Below, piece by piece: positions 55,542-64,000 of a stretch of 64,000 nt of DNA. The translations under genes were made by a program, and so were the position numbers. A model generated the notes under the pieces. That model searched no databases. It was given only the letters and a program-made list of their open reading frames with translations, and was not told the origin of the DNA. Position 1 is the stretch's first letter. The number at the start of each line of letters is the position of its first letter. The stretch comes from Bosea beijingensis (GTDB lineage Bacteria; Pseudomonadota; Alphaproteobacteria; Rhizobiales; Beijerinckiaceae), in assembly GCF_030758975.1 (NCBI RefSeq), contig NZ_CP132359.1, forward strand, positions 3,245,283 to 3,309,282, written 5' to 3'.

Positions 55542-56766
55542 GCTTCTCGTCTGCGCGCTGTTCACCATCCTTCCCGACTATCTCTATCGCCGTTTCGCGC
55601 AGGGCAAGCGCTTTGGCCACGAGATCACGCTGTTCTCGGTCTGGTTCGAACTGCGCTGGGGCATCGTCACCTGCGTCATGCTGACGGTCGGCCTCATCAC
55701 GGTGATCTTCTACAATCACCCGTCGACGACGAGTGCGACGGTGTTCTTCCGGACGGTTCCGATCGTCCCGGAGGTCAATGGCCGCGTCGCCGAGGTCCAT
55801 GTCGGCGTCAGTCAGGCGGTCGCCAAGGGCGACCTGCTGTTCACGCTGGACAACAAGACCCAGACCGCGGCCGTCGAGGCGTCGCGCCGCAAGGTCGCCG
55901 AGGCGGATGCCGCGATCGCCGTCGCGAAGGCGGACATCCTCGCCAACGAAGGCAAGATCCAGGAGGCCAGGAGTTCCCTGCAGCAGGCTCTGGATGAACT
56001 GCGCACCAAGACCGAGCTGCAGCGACGCAATGAGAACGTCGTCGCCGCCCGCGAGATCGAGCGGCTCGAGAACATCGTCGCGGGGCGCGAGGCCGCTGTT
56101 TCCTCGGCGACGGCCGCAAGGGATGCCGAGCAGACCAGGATCGCCACGTTGCTTCCTGCCCAGCGCGCCAGCGCCGAGGCCGCGCTCGGCCAGGCCGAAG
56201 TCGAGCTTCAGAAGACGGTGGTGCGGGCCGGCTTCAACGGGCGGGTGGAGCAGTTCACGCTGCGGGTCGGCGATGTCGTCAACCCGTTCATGCGACCGGC
56301 CGGCATCCTCATCCCGGAGGAGGCGGGTCGCGGACGGCTTCTGGCCGGATTCAACCAGATCGAGGCACAGGTGATGAAGGTCGGCATGGTCGCCGAAGTC
56401 ACCTGCATCTCGAAGCCCTGGGTGATCATCCCGATGGTGGTGACCGGCGTGCAGGACTTCATCGCCGCGGGCCAGGTCAGGAGCGGCGAACAACTGCTCG
56501 ATGCACAGCAGGTGGTCCGCCCCGGAACCATCCTGGTCTTGCTGGAGCCGCTCTATCAGGGCGGGCTCGACGGCGTGACGCCCGGCAGTAGCTGCGTTGC
56601 CAATGCCTATAGCAACAACCAGGATATCATCGCGGCGAAGGAGACCGGCACGTTGCGCCGTATCGCGCTCCACGCCGTCGATGCGACCGGCCTGGTTCAC
56701 GCGGTGCTGCTGCGCATCCAGGCGCTGGTGCTGCCGGTCAAGACCCTCGTCTTCGGCGGGCACTGA
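55534..56766 (+). CDS. HlyD-family membrane fusion protein
   Basis: The 410-residue product has an unusual N-terminus with one or two hydrophobic segments (about 3-18 and 42-62), then the adaptor fold: VPEVNGRVAEVHVGVSQAVAKGDLLF (lipoyl-like half, about 75-100), a coiled coil (about 110-210), and the second half VVRAGFNGRVEQFTLRVGDVV. It lacks an adjacent ABC, MFS or RND exporter; only the small membrane protein precedes it. The substrate is unknown. Related EmrA- or YibH-like proteins often pair with such small proteins. Confidence 0.8.
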   Translation: MLELLVCALFTILPDYLYRRFAQGKRFGHEITLFSVWFELRWGIVTCVMLTVGLITVIFYNHPSTTSATVFFRTVPIVPEVNGRVAEVHVGVSQAVAKGDLLFTLDNKTQTAAVEASRRKVAEADAAIAVAKADILANEGKIQEARSSLQQALDELRTKTELQRRNENVVAAREIERLENIVAGREAAVSSATAARDAEQTRIATLLPAQRASAEAALGQAEVELQKTVVRAGFNGRVEQFTLRVGDVVNPFMRPAGILIPEEAGRGRLLAGFNQIEAQVMKVGMVAEVTCISKPWVIIPMVVTGVQDFIAAGQVRSGEQLLDAQQVVRPGTILVLLEPLYQGGLDGVTPGSSCVANAYSNNQDIIAAKETGTLRRIALHAVDATGLVHAVLLRIQALVLPVKTLVFGGH

Positions 56767-56825
56767 GGGCGAGAGGCACCGCATCGGCGTTGCAGGGCCT
56801 CTTCATCGCCTCCCGGCCGACGCCA

Positions 56826-58301
56826 TCAATGACCTGCCGCGAGCTTTCCGTCGCTCTTGTCGTGGACGGCGAGACGCTCGACCATCGTCGCGGTCGCCTG
56901 GTTCATGCCGACGATCTCGACGGAGATCTCGTGATGCCGGAACTTGAGCACGACGCGATCGAGGGCATTGATCGCGGTGATATCCCAGAAATGCGCGGCG
57001 CTCAGGTCGATCACGACCTTCCTTACCTCCTCTTCGCGGAAGTCGAAGGCGGCATGGAAAGCCTCGGCGGTGGCGAAGAAAATCTGCCCGCCGACACGAT
57101 AGACACGCTCGTCGCCGGCGCGCTCGGAGGCGACGGCGAAGAACCGTGTCACCTTGTGGGCGAAGAACAGCCCGCTCAGGACCACGCCGAAGAGCGCGCC
57201 CTTGGCGAGGTCATGCGTGGCGACGACGACCGCGACGGTGCCCAGCATGACGATGCTGGAGCTTTTGGGGTGGATCAGCAGCGCCTTCACAGAACGCCAT
57301 TGGAAGGTGTTGATCGAGACCATGATCATCACCGCGACCAGCGCGGCCATCGGAATCTGGGCGACATAGGGCCCGAGTACGACGATCAGGAACAGCAGGA
57401 AGCCGCCGGCCCACAGGGTAGAAAGGCGGCCACGCCCACCCGATGAGACGTTGATCACGGATTGCCCGATCATCGCGCAGCCCGCCATGCCGCCGAAGCA
57501 GCCGGCAACAATGTTGGCGAGGCCCTGGCCGGCGCATTCGCGGTTCTTGTCGGATGTCGTGTCGGTCATCTCGTCGACGATCGCCGCTGTCATCAGGCTT
57601 TCGAGCAGGCCGACCATGGCAAGCGTCAGGGCATAGGGCGTGATGATCTTCAGCGTCTCCAGAGTGAGCGGCACCTGTGGCAGCGCGAAGATGGGCAGCT
57701 CGCTCGGCAGCGCGCCCATGTCGCCGACCGTGCGGATACCGAGGCCGAAATACATCGAGATCGCGGTCATCACCACGATCGTGACGAGCGGCGAAGGGAT
57801 GGCCCGGGTCAACCGCGGCAGCAGGTAGATGATCGCCAGCCCCGCCGCGGTCATCGCGTAGACGATCGGACCGCGCCCGAGGAGCTCGGGCATCTGGGCG
57901 AGGAAGATCAGAATTGCGAGCGCATTGACGAAGCCGGTCACGACGGAGCGCGAGACGAAGCGCATCAGGTTGCCGAGCTTCAGGATGGCGGCGACGATCT
58001 GGAAGAGGCCGGTGAGGAGCGTCGCCGCCAGCAGGTATTCGAGGCCGTGCTGCTTCACCAGCGTGGTCATCACCAGCGCCATGGCGCCGGTCGCAGCCGA
58101 GATCATGGCCGGACGCCCGCCGGCGATTGCGGTGATGACGGCGATGCAGAAGGAGGCATAGAGCCCCACCTTCGGATCGACACCAGCGATGATCGAGAAG
58201 GCGATGGCTTCCGGGATCAGGGCGAGCGCGACGACGGTACCGGCGAGAAGCTCGCGCGTGATATTCGGAGCCCATTCGCTCCGCAGATGAGATCGGGTCA
58301 T
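56826..58301 (-). CDS. SulP family anion transporter with STAS domain
   Basis: The 491-residue inner-membrane protein (SLC26/SulP) has about twelve helices (residues about 12-385) and a C-terminal STAS domain ([23 protein letters not shown], about 415-485). Family members carry sulfate, bicarbonate or other anions; BicA-like sodium/bicarbonate transport is possible. It is convergent with the HlyD gene, 60 bp away. Confidence 0.9.
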   Translation of the reverse strand: MTRSHLRSEWAPNITRELLAGTVVALALIPEAIAFSIIAGVDPKVGLYASFCIAVITAIAGGRPAMISAATGAMALVMTTLVKQHGLEYLLAATLLTGLFQIVAAILKLGNLMRFVSRSVVTGFVNALAILIFLAQMPELLGRGPIVYAMTAAGLAIIYLLPRLTRAIPSPLVTIVVMTAISMYFGLGIRTVGDMGALPSELPIFALPQVPLTLETLKIITPYALTLAMVGLLESLMTAAIVDEMTDTTSDKNRECAGQGLANIVAGCFGGMAGCAMIGQSVINVSSGGRGRLSTLWAGGFLLFLIVVLGPYVAQIPMAALVAVMIMVSINTFQWRSVKALLIHPKSSSIVMLGTVAVVVATHDLAKGALFGVVLSGLFFAHKVTRFFAVASERAGDERVYRVGGQIFFATAEAFHAAFDFREEEVRKVVIDLSAAHFWDITAINALDRVVLKFRHHEISVEIVGMNQATATMVERLAVHDKSDGKLAAGH

Positions 58302-58543
58302 GACAAAGGCTTCCCGGCCCGGGAGGGCAAAAGCCTCCGGGCAAATCAGAATCGGCCGCGGTCAAGCGGCAGCGAAGATGGGAAACCGGCCTCTAGGGCG
58401 GGCTCGGGCGCGTGCGAAGGAACCGGATGAGCGCGATCATGCCGCGTGAATAGCAAACTCCCGCTACGGTGCAACAACGCAAGGCGTGCAGGGGGCATGC
58501 GGATTTCGGCAGGTCGCGCGCTGCCGGTCCGTTGCCGTCGCGT

Positions 58544-58681
58544 TCAGTCTCCACGGCATTCCGTAAGCTCGCCATTCGCGACCTTATGCGTATGGCATCG
58601 TGGTTCGGCGCGCGCGCAGGCCGAGGCCGCGAGCATCAGAAGCAGGCCGAGGGTCAGATTCCGCCACATCGTCAAACCCAT
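58544..58681 (-). CDS. Tiny lipoprotein (45 residues)
   Basis: A short frame reads MGLTMWRNLTLGLLLMLAAS, then ACARAEPRC and ends ECRGD at stop 58544. The signal and lipobox (LAASAC, Cys 22) give a mature peptide of about 24 residues with two further Cys. It begins 20 bp after the GFA gene on the same strand and is likely co-transcribed. Too short for certainty; the lipoprotein signal is the main support. Confidence 0.45.
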   Translation of the reverse strand: MGLTMWRNLTLGLLLMLAASACARAEPRCHTHKVANGELTECRGD

Positions 58682-58700
58682 CTGAGGTTTCCAGCAAACT

Positions 58701-59093
58701 CTAGTCTTCGAATCGGCCGGCGGAGTCGCGGTTGCGCTCGTATCGATTCCTCAGCGGAAAGGGTGGGAGCCAGGATTCGCGGCGGATGGTCCAGAGCTCG
58801 TAGGTCGGCACGAACTGGTCCGGCGCATCCAGCGAGCCGAGGTTGATCTCGACCTCGTCTTTGCTGCGCCCGAAGACCGGCGAGCCGCAGCGGGGGCAGA
58901 AGAAGCGGCCGTCATAGCCACGGGCTTCGCCCTCGATCGTCACCGCGTCCTCGGGGAAGATCGCCGAGGCATGAAAGAGGGCGCCGTGATATTTGCGGCA
59001 ATCCAGGCAATGGCAGATGCCGACCCGATAAGGGCGCCCCGATGCCACGAACCGGATATCGCCGCACCGGCATCCGCCCGTGAAACGGTCCAT
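58701..59093 (-). CDS. GFA/CENP-V family zinc protein
   Basis: The 130-residue product carries the zinc-binding series of the glutathione-dependent formaldehyde-activating family: GGCRCGDIRF (Cys pair), CHCLDCRKYHGALF and FFCPRCGSPVFG. Length is usual. True formaldehyde-activating function is disputed for most of the family. The start ATG 59093 is followed directly by the first Cys motif. Confidence 0.88.
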   Translation of the reverse strand: MDRFTGGCRCGDIRFVASGRPYRVGICHCLDCRKYHGALFHASAIFPEDAVTIEGEARGYDGRFFCPRCGSPVFGRSKDEVEINLGSLDAPDQFVPTYELWTIRRESWLPPFPLRNRYERNRDSAGRFED

Positions 59094-59186
59094 GTTGCGT
59101 CTCCCTCCAACTGGCGGTCGTCGCCCGGAGGTTAGAGCAGGCTGCATGCCGGCGACAGCGCAGCGCTCAGGCCGCGTCTCCACGCA

Positions 59187-59218
59187 AAAGGCCCCGGGTC
59201 TGCGGACGCGGGGCCTTT
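59187..59218 (-). terminator. Terminator after dksA
   Basis: A ten-base-pair stem (AAAGGCCCCG/CGGGGCCTTT) with a 12-base loop is followed on the minus strand by a T run (CCTTTTG). It starts 28 bp past the dksA stop. Confidence 0.75.
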
Positions 59219-59245
59219 CAAAAAGTCGGGCAGGTTCGCCGCTGC

Positions 59246-59668
59246 TCAATCGTCGCGGAAGACGCGCTCGTTGCGCTCGTGGCGTTCCTGCGCTTCCAGC
59301 GAGAGCGTCGCGATCGGGCGGGCTTCCAGGCGCTTCAGCGAGATCGGTTCGCCGGTCTCCTCGCAATAGCCGTAGGAACCGTCGTCGATCCGCGAGATGG
59401 CGGCGTCGATCTTGGCGATCAGCTTGCGTTGACGGTCGCGGGCGCGCAATTCGATCGCGCGGTCGGTTTCTGAGGAAGCCCGGTCGGCGATGTCCGGGTG
59501 ATTCTCGCTCTCCTTCTGCAGGGTGACCAGGGTCTCCTTGGCCTCCCGCAGGATCTCGTCCTTCCAGACGATGAGCTTGCCGCGGAAATACTCGCGTTGA
59601 CGATCGTTCATGAACGGCTCGTCATCGCTCGGTTTGTAATCCGCCTCGAGGATGATCTGCTTCGACAT
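59246..59668 (-). CDS. dksA: DksA-family RNA polymerase regulator, zinc ligands mostly lost
   Basis: The 140-residue product binds in the RNA polymerase secondary channel with ppGpp in the family. The coiled coil with tip residues DIADRA (equivalent to DPVDRA in E. coli) is intact, as is GSYGYCEETGEPI. Of the four zinc Cys only one remains: C-x2-C reads CEET and the second pair reads LSLEA. This is usual for rhizobial DksA and suggests function without zinc. Monocistronic with its own terminator. Confidence 0.88.
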   Translation of the reverse strand: MSKQIILEADYKPSDDEPFMNDRQREYFRGKLIVWKDEILREAKETLVTLQKESENHPDIADRASSETDRAIELRARDRQRKLIAKIDAAISRIDDGSYGYCEETGEPISLKRLEARPIATLSLEAQERHERNERVFRDD

Positions 59669-59848
59669 GGGCGCGCTCTCTCATTTGTCGGCTCACGCAC
59701 CCATCGGCTTTGCCGCGGGAGGGGAGCCGATTTGGCGCCCTTATAGCGATCCGTTTCAACTGGAACAATCGCTTCCGACAGGGCTTCAACGGCTTCGTGA
59801 AAATGCGCGATCCAGCGCGGTTTTTCGGCGAAAATGACCGATCTCACG

Positions 59849-60868
59849 TCAATTCAGCTTGCCGATGGCCTCGGCGATGTCGGCTTCGACCATCCGGGCG
59901 ATCGGCTGGCGATAATGACTATGGTCGAAGAAGAGGCTGGGATCGCGCAGTTCGGGCCTGTCGACTCGCCAATCGACCAGCGCCGTGCGCGGGCGCCGGG
60001 CCGCCAGATCGGCGAAAGCCTTGCGGCAGGCAGCGTCGGCCGCGGCATCGCGGGTGCCGGGCTTGGACAGGGCGGTGGCATAGACGGGAGGACGCAGCAG
60101 AATCAGCGCCGTCTCGGGCGCCGCCTTCATCAGCTCTTCCAGCCCCGTCGCCGCCGGGAAGGGGCCGTCGACATTGCCGCCGCCTGCCTCGATCGGCTTC
60201 TGCAGCCGGGCGATGATCTCCGGGTCGGTGCCGTAGCCCTGCACGCCGTAACCCGCTTCGTAGTCCCAGTAGCCGTCGGGGCGGGCGCGCTCGGCCTTGC
60301 GCGAAGTCAGATAGGAGATGCGGCGCGGCAGTTCCTCCAGCAGGTCGAAGCGCATCAGCCCGCCGACATAGTCGGAGAGGCTGCGGCTCAGCAGCCAGAA
60401 GGGGAAGGGCTTTTCATTGGGCAGGGCCGGGTTCGCCGTACACCAGTAATTATCGATGCCGACCACGATCGCCTTCGGCGGTGCCGTGAGATGATGGCGC
60501 AAGAACCAGTCGATCGTGGCGAAGGTCTCGCGAGGCTGGGTCGCAGGCGCGATCAGCGAGACGAAGGGGATGCCGGTCCGGGCGCGCAATTCCTCGGGCG
60601 AGATCAATTGGACATGCGAATTGCCGAAGATTGCGCCGGTGAAATTCGGGTCGCGGCCGCGGCTCGCCAGCGCCGTGCGCGGCCCCTGCGGGCGCACGCC
60701 CTCCTTGAGCTTCAGCGGCGAGCGGCCGGAATCATAGGGGTCGATCAGGAAGGCGGCCGTGAGGAAGGCGGCCGCGATCAGCGCCGCCGTGCCGAGAAAG
60801 GCGCCGGTGAAGCCCGTCCACTTCGCCGCCCGAGCGGCCTGCTCAGAACTGGAAGTAGATGAACTCAT
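59849..60868 (-). CDS. SGNH-like O-acetyltransferase partner (AlgJ/AlgX-like)
   Basis: The 339-residue product has one N-terminal membrane helix (about 20-43) and a periplasmic SGNH-type domain with GNSHVQL near 83 and a C-terminal DHSHYRQPIARM that supplies the Asp-x-x-His pair. It starts 26 bp inside the end of the MBOAT gene, so the two are coupled. Together they resemble the AlgI/AlgJ system that O-acetylates an exported polysaccharide. Confidence 0.75.
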   Translation of the reverse strand: MSSSTSSSEQAARAAKWTGFTGAFLGTAALIAAAFLTAAFLIDPYDSGRSPLKLKEGVRPQGPRTALASRGRDPNFTGAIFGNSHVQLISPEELRARTGIPFVSLIAPATQPRETFATIDWFLRHHLTAPPKAIVVGIDNYWCTANPALPNEKPFPFWLLSRSLSDYVGGLMRFDLLEELPRRISYLTSRKAERARPDGYWDYEAGYGVQGYGTDPEIIARLQKPIEAGGGNVDGPFPAATGLEELMKAAPETALILLRPPVYATALSKPGTRDAAADAACRKAFADLAARRPRTALVDWRVDRPELRDPSLFFDHSHYRQPIARMVEADIAEAIGKLN

Positions 60869-62216
60869 AATTGGCGTCTTCGCCGATCTTCAGCAGGATG
60901 ATGACGAACAGGAGCCCGCACAAAATCGCGAGCCAGCGGGCCGGCGGCAATTTGTGGACGAGGTTCCAGGCGGTGGGGCCGATGATGGCGAAGGCGGCGG
61001 CCGGCAGCAGGGCGCGCCATTTGAAGCCGGTGCCGATGGGCGCAAAGCCGAACAGGCCCTTGTAGATCGCGAGCGCGGCCTGGAAATTCGTGGCCCGGAA
61101 CAGCACCCAGCACAAAGCCACGAACAGGAAGGTCAGCAGCCAGCCGAGCGCCGCCGGCATCGGCAGCTTGGTCCGGCGCCAGAACAGCGCGACGATCAGC
61201 GCCAGCCCATGCGCCACGCCCCAGGCGACGAAGGTGAGGCCAGCGCCATGCCAGAGCCCGCCCAGCGCCATGGTGGCGAAGAGCGCCCAAATCTGCGTCG
61301 GGAGGCCGGCGCGCGAGCCGCCGAGCGGGATGTAGAGATAGTCGCGCAGGAAGCGCGACAGCGTCATGTGCCAGCGGCGCCAGAAGTCCTGGATCGAGAG
61401 CGAGCGATAGGGCGCCTCGAAATTCTGCGGCAGCACGACGCCGAAGAGCAGGGCGAGGCCCAGCGCCATGTCGGTATAGCCGGAGAAGTCGAAATAGATC
61501 TGGAAGGTGAAGGCAAGCGTCGCCTGCCAGGCTTCCGCCAGGCTGATGACCTTGCCAGCCGCGGCCGCAGCGAAGACCGGGTTGGCGTACTCCGCCAAGG
61601 GATCGCCGATCAGCACCTTCTTGGCGAGGCCGAAAGTCAGCAGCATCAGCCCGCGCGCGATCCGCTCGGCCGCGTCGGGGCGCTGGTAGGGCCGCTCGTC
61701 GAGCTGGTGCATGATCTCGCGCCAGCGCACCAGCGGGCCGGCGAGCACCTGCGGGAAGAAGGCGATGTATAGCGCGTAGCGGACGAGATCATAGCGCGGC
61801 GCCTGCCCGCGCCTGAGATCCGTCAGGTACATGATGTGGTGGAAGGTGAAGAAGGAGATGCCGAGCGGCAGCGCGATGTCGAATTTCGGCGCCGGCAATC
61901 CGGGAATCATTCCAGCGAGATCGGCGAAGAAGTTGAAGTACTTGAACACCGCGAGCACCGCGAGGTTCAGGACGATCGCAAGCGTGATCAGCGCGCCCGA
62001 CTTCGTCTTCTGGAAGGCTTCGGCGATCAGCCAGTTCAGCCCGATCGAGAGCGCCAGCAACGGCAGGAAGCGCCAGTCCCAATAGCCGTAGAAGGCGAAG
62101 GACAGCACGACCAGCACGGGCAGCCGCAGGCTCGGCGCAAAGCGCTCCGCACCCCAGTGAAGGGCGAGCGCGAGCGGCAGGAAGGCGAGCAGGAAGGCGA
62201 AGGAGTTGAAGAGCAT
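60843..62216 (-). CDS. MBOAT family O-acyltransferase (AlgI-like)
   Basis: The 457-residue inner-membrane enzyme has about ten helices and the catalytic-His region GLWHGAGLTFVAWGVAHG, plus FFTFHHIMYLTDLRRG and YFDFSGYTDMALGLALLFG, all typical of AlgI/DltB-like proteins. It passes acyl groups across the membrane to the SGNH partner encoded after it. The substrate glycan is not encoded nearby. Confidence 0.9.
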   Translation of the reverse strand: MLFNSFAFLLAFLPLALALHWGAERFAPSLRLPVLVVLSFAFYGYWDWRFLPLLALSIGLNWLIAEAFQKTKSGALITLAIVLNLAVLAVFKYFNFFADLAGMIPGLPAPKFDIALPLGISFFTFHHIMYLTDLRRGQAPRYDLVRYALYIAFFPQVLAGPLVRWREIMHQLDERPYQRPDAAERIARGLMLLTFGLAKKVLIGDPLAEYANPVFAAAAAGKVISLAEAWQATLAFTFQIYFDFSGYTDMALGLALLFGVVLPQNFEAPYRSLSIQDFWRRWHMTLSRFLRDYLYIPLGGSRAGLPTQIWALFATMALGGLWHGAGLTFVAWGVAHGLALIVALFWRRTKLPMPAALGWLLTFLFVALCWVLFRATNFQAALAIYKGLFGFAPIGTGFKWRALLPAAAFAIIGPTAWNLVHKLPPARWLAILCGLLFVIILLKIGEDANYEFIYFQF

Positions 62217-62344
62217 CGGCGGGGGCGGATCAAAGGATGGCTGCCGCCTTAGACTATTATCGTCGGCGAGTCATGTCGGGGCGGGCGCAAGACGGTGAAG
62301 GGTATGCACCTGCGCTTCAGCCCTAATCGGGAGGAGGCGCGCAA

Positions 62345-62362
62345 GCGGCGTCTCGAAGGATG
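62345..62362. repeat. Partial copy of the REP-like element
   Basis: The 18 bases GCGGCGTCTCGAAGGATG equal the reverse complement of 21415-21432 in the fliE/fliQ inverted repeat. It lies in the 267-bp gap between the MBOAT start and the TetR gene and appears as a solo half. Confidence 0.5.
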
Positions 62363-62432
62363 AGGGTTCGCAAAGGAGATGCGAGCCGCCGCCTATCGGG
62401 AGAGGGACGGTCCACGGAAGTGTTATCGAAGC

Positions 62433-62460
62433 GATTTCAATCAATCGATTGATTGAAATC
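62433..62460. promoter_or_regulatory. Perfect 28-bp palindrome, likely TetR operator
   Basis: The half-site GATTTCAATCAATC is followed directly by its exact reverse complement. It ends 23 bp before the TetR start, so it overlaps the probable promoter and should be the site of autoregulation. Confidence 0.75.
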
Positions 62461-62483
62461 TGCGGCGATGTTATGGAGAGGGT

Positions 62484-63146
62484 ATGAAAGCCACTTCAGA
62501 CAGCGATGCAGGGACACGCGAGGCGCTGATCCGGGCCGGGCTCGACCTGTTCGGCCGGCACGGCTTCGAGGCGAGCTCGATCCGCGAGATCGCGCAGGCG
62601 GCCGGTGTCAACAGCGCCGGCATCGCCTATCATTTCGGCGGCAAGGACGGCCTGCGCCGGGCTTGTGCCGAAGCGGTCGTCGCGACGATGAAGCAGCGGG
62701 TCTTCGGCGCCGCTGCGGCGATGCCGCCGCTTGACGGGCTGGCGCCGGAGATGGCGGCGGAGCTGCTGCTCGGCATCGTCGGTCGCGTCACCGCCTTCGC
62801 CGCGCAGGCGCCGGAAAGCGAAACCATCGCCCGCTTCGTCGTCCGCGAGATGATGGAGCCGACCGCCGCCTTCGAGACGCTCTACGAGGGGCTGGTCGGG
62901 CCGGTCCATGGCCAGCTCTGCCGGCTCTGGGCGGCGGCAACCGGTATGGAGCCGGAGGCGGAGGCCACCAGGCTCGCGGTCTTCGCGACGATCGGGCAGG
63001 TCATCTATTTCCGGCTGGCACGGCCGGCCGTGATGCGGCGCATGGGCTGGAGCGCCATCGACGCGGCTGAGAGCGAGGCGATCGCCGGTGTCATCCGCGC
63101 CAATCTCCGCGCCAGCATCGCCAGCATGCGGGAGGGACGGTCATGA
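62484..63146 (+). CDS. TetR family regulator (CecR-like)
   Basis: The 220-residue product has the N-terminal HTH (SIREIAQAAGVNSAGIAYHFGGKDGL, about 36-61) and a C-terminal ligand domain with VVREMMEPTAAFETLYEGLVGP, as in the CecR (YbiH, DUF1956) group, which represses the ybhGFSR export genes in E. coli. Its stop overlaps the HlyD gene start as ATGA, so repressor and exporter form one operon controlled by the palindrome. Confidence 0.88.
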   Translation: MKATSDSDAGTREALIRAGLDLFGRHGFEASSIREIAQAAGVNSAGIAYHFGGKDGLRRACAEAVVATMKQRVFGAAAAMPPLDGLAPEMAAELLLGIVGRVTAFAAQAPESETIARFVVREMMEPTAAFETLYEGLVGPVHGQLCRLWAAATGMEPEAEATRLAVFATIGQVIYFRLARPAVMRRMGWSAIDAAESEAIAGVIRANLRASIASMREGRS

Positions 63147-64000
63147 TCCTCGGCTTCCTCTGTTCCTTCGGGCTGATCGCCGGGAGCTTCTCCGCCTGCG
63201 GTGGCTATACCGTCCGGATCGCCGGCTATGTCGAAGGCGAGTACGTGCGGCTCGGCCCGATCGACACCGCCCGGATCGAGCATATCGATATCCGTCGCGG
63301 CGATCGCGTCGAGGCCGGCAAGGTCGTCGCCGGGTTGGAAACGACGGACGCGGAGAACGCGGTTCGGGAAAGCGAAGCCCGGCTGGTTCAGGCGCAGGCG
63401 CAGCTTGACAACCTGCGCAGCGGCAAGCGGCCGGAGGAGATTGCCGTGATCGAGGCCAATCTCGCCTCGGCCAAGGCGCAGCAGCGCGAGGCCGAGCGGG
63501 CCCTGGAGCGCCGGCAGGATCTGCTGCGGCGCGGCGTTTCGACCCAGGCCGATTTCGACCAGGCGGAGACGGCGCGCGATGTCGCTGCCGCGAGCGTCCG
63601 CCAGAATGCCGCCAATCTCGATGTCGCGCGCCTGCCGGCACGTCCTGACGAGATCAAGGCGAGCGAGAACGCGGTCGAGCAGGCCAAGGCCGCCCTGGCG
63701 CAGGCGCGCTGGCGGCTGTCGCAGCGCCAGCTCGTCGCGCCTTCGGCCGGACGTGTCAGCGACGTGATCCGCCGGGTGGGCGAGCTCGCCGGGCCGAGCG
63801 CGCCGGTGCTGCTGATGCTGCCCGACGGTGCCGCCAAGCTCATGCTCTATGTACCTGAGGTGCGAATCTCCGGCGTGACGACCGGAATGAAGCTCGATGT
63901 CCGCTGCGACGGTTGTGCGCCCGGGCTGACGGCAACCGTGACCTACGTCTCGCCCGAGCCCGAATTCACGCCGCCGGTGATCTATTCGGCGCAGACGCGG
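63143..64000 (+). CDS. HlyD-family adaptor, YbhG-like, partial
   Basis: At least 286 residues are present and the end is off the right edge. An N-terminal signal with a possible lipobox (SFSAC, Cys about 19) is followed by a lipoyl-like half (YVRLGPIDTARIEHIDIRRGDRVEAGK), a long coiled coil (about 70-190) and the second half RWRLSQRQLVAPSAGRVSDV. In the ybhG type an ABC ATPase and two permeases follow; those would lie beyond the window. Confidence 0.85.
   Translation, partial: MILGFLCSFGLIAGSFSACGGYTVRIAGYVEGEYVRLGPIDTARIEHIDIRRGDRVEAGKVVAGLETTDAENAVRESEARLVQAQAQLDNLRSGKRPEEIAVIEANLASAKAQQREAERALERRQDLLRRGVSTQADFDQAETARDVAAASVRQNAANLDVARLPARPDEIKASENAVEQAKAALAQARWRLSQRQLVAPSAGRVSDVIRRVGELAGPSAPVLLMLPDGAAKLMLYVPEVRISGVTTGMKLDVRCDGCAPGLTATVTYVSPEPEFTPPVIYSAQTR

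Overview
The window looks like a chromosomal segment of an alphaproteobacterium of the order Hyphomicrobiales (Rhizobiales), possibly Bosea- or Methylobacterium-like; the genus is a guess. The support is high GC with strong third-position GC, a CckA hybrid kinase, FliX, an NDUFS4-type complex I subunit, a LexA box of the form GTTC-N7-GTTC before recA, CtrA boxes of the form TTAA-N7-TTAA, and MotE/DUF6468 motor-associated genes. There are no phage, insertion-sequence or CRISPR structures. Almost everything reads as vertically inherited core genome with small accessory genes between.

Layout: 1-585 is a partial unknown gene. 703-6160 is flagellar block A: a broken flagellin copy, flagellin, a FlaG-like gene, flgN-like, flgJ and flgI on the minus strand, then fliX divergent. 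6170-16376 is metabolic and housekeeping: a cupin/SDR pair, an exported beta-rich protein, icd, a methyltransferase, a cyclic-nucleotide-type K+ channel operon, alaS and recA. 16570-22636 is flagellar block B on the minus strand: flgB-flgC-fliE-fliQ-fliR-flhB, ending in the cell-cycle kinase gene cckA. 22860-25121 (fliO-like, fliP) diverges from it. 25234-34203 holds rnd, aspS, two tandem small lipoproteins, a cell-surface sugar/acyl transferase trio, a large exported unknown protein and a DUF192 protein. 34303-34864 carries tRNA-Pro and tRNA-Arg around the complex I subunit gene. 35277-40152 is a ferric-type ABC transporter with a PP2C-like phosphatase. 40989-43865 is a GT39-GT2-LAB_N lipid-glycan operon. 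43991-51026 is flagellar block C (large AMIN-like/TPR protein, motE, DUF6468, fliM, fliL), divergent from block D at 51311-54691 (flgF-flgG-flgA-flgH). 55071-64000 carries an HlyD-type adaptor, a SulP transporter, a GFA protein, dksA, an MBOAT/SGNH O-acylation pair and a TetR/HlyD export operon that runs off the right edge.

The most coherent new signal is regulatory. Three divergent flagellar intergenic regions (around 5690, 22700 and 51110) each carry a TTAA-N7-TTAA CtrA-type box within about 3-7 bp of a palindrome CGGCA-N5-TGCCG. At flgI and flgF a sigma-54-type -24/-12 element lies about 110 bp from the palindrome, the spacing expected of an activator enhancer. This matches the logic of the Caulobacter flagellar hierarchy (CtrA for class II, sigma-54 plus FlbD for class III) and predicts FlbD-like sites here. 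The flgB transcription unit that begins at one of these modules ends with cckA, whose product controls CtrA phosphorylation, so a feedback loop is possible. A perfect 28-bp palindrome lies just before the TetR gene at 62484. Intergenic stretches not listed as features showed nothing I can support.
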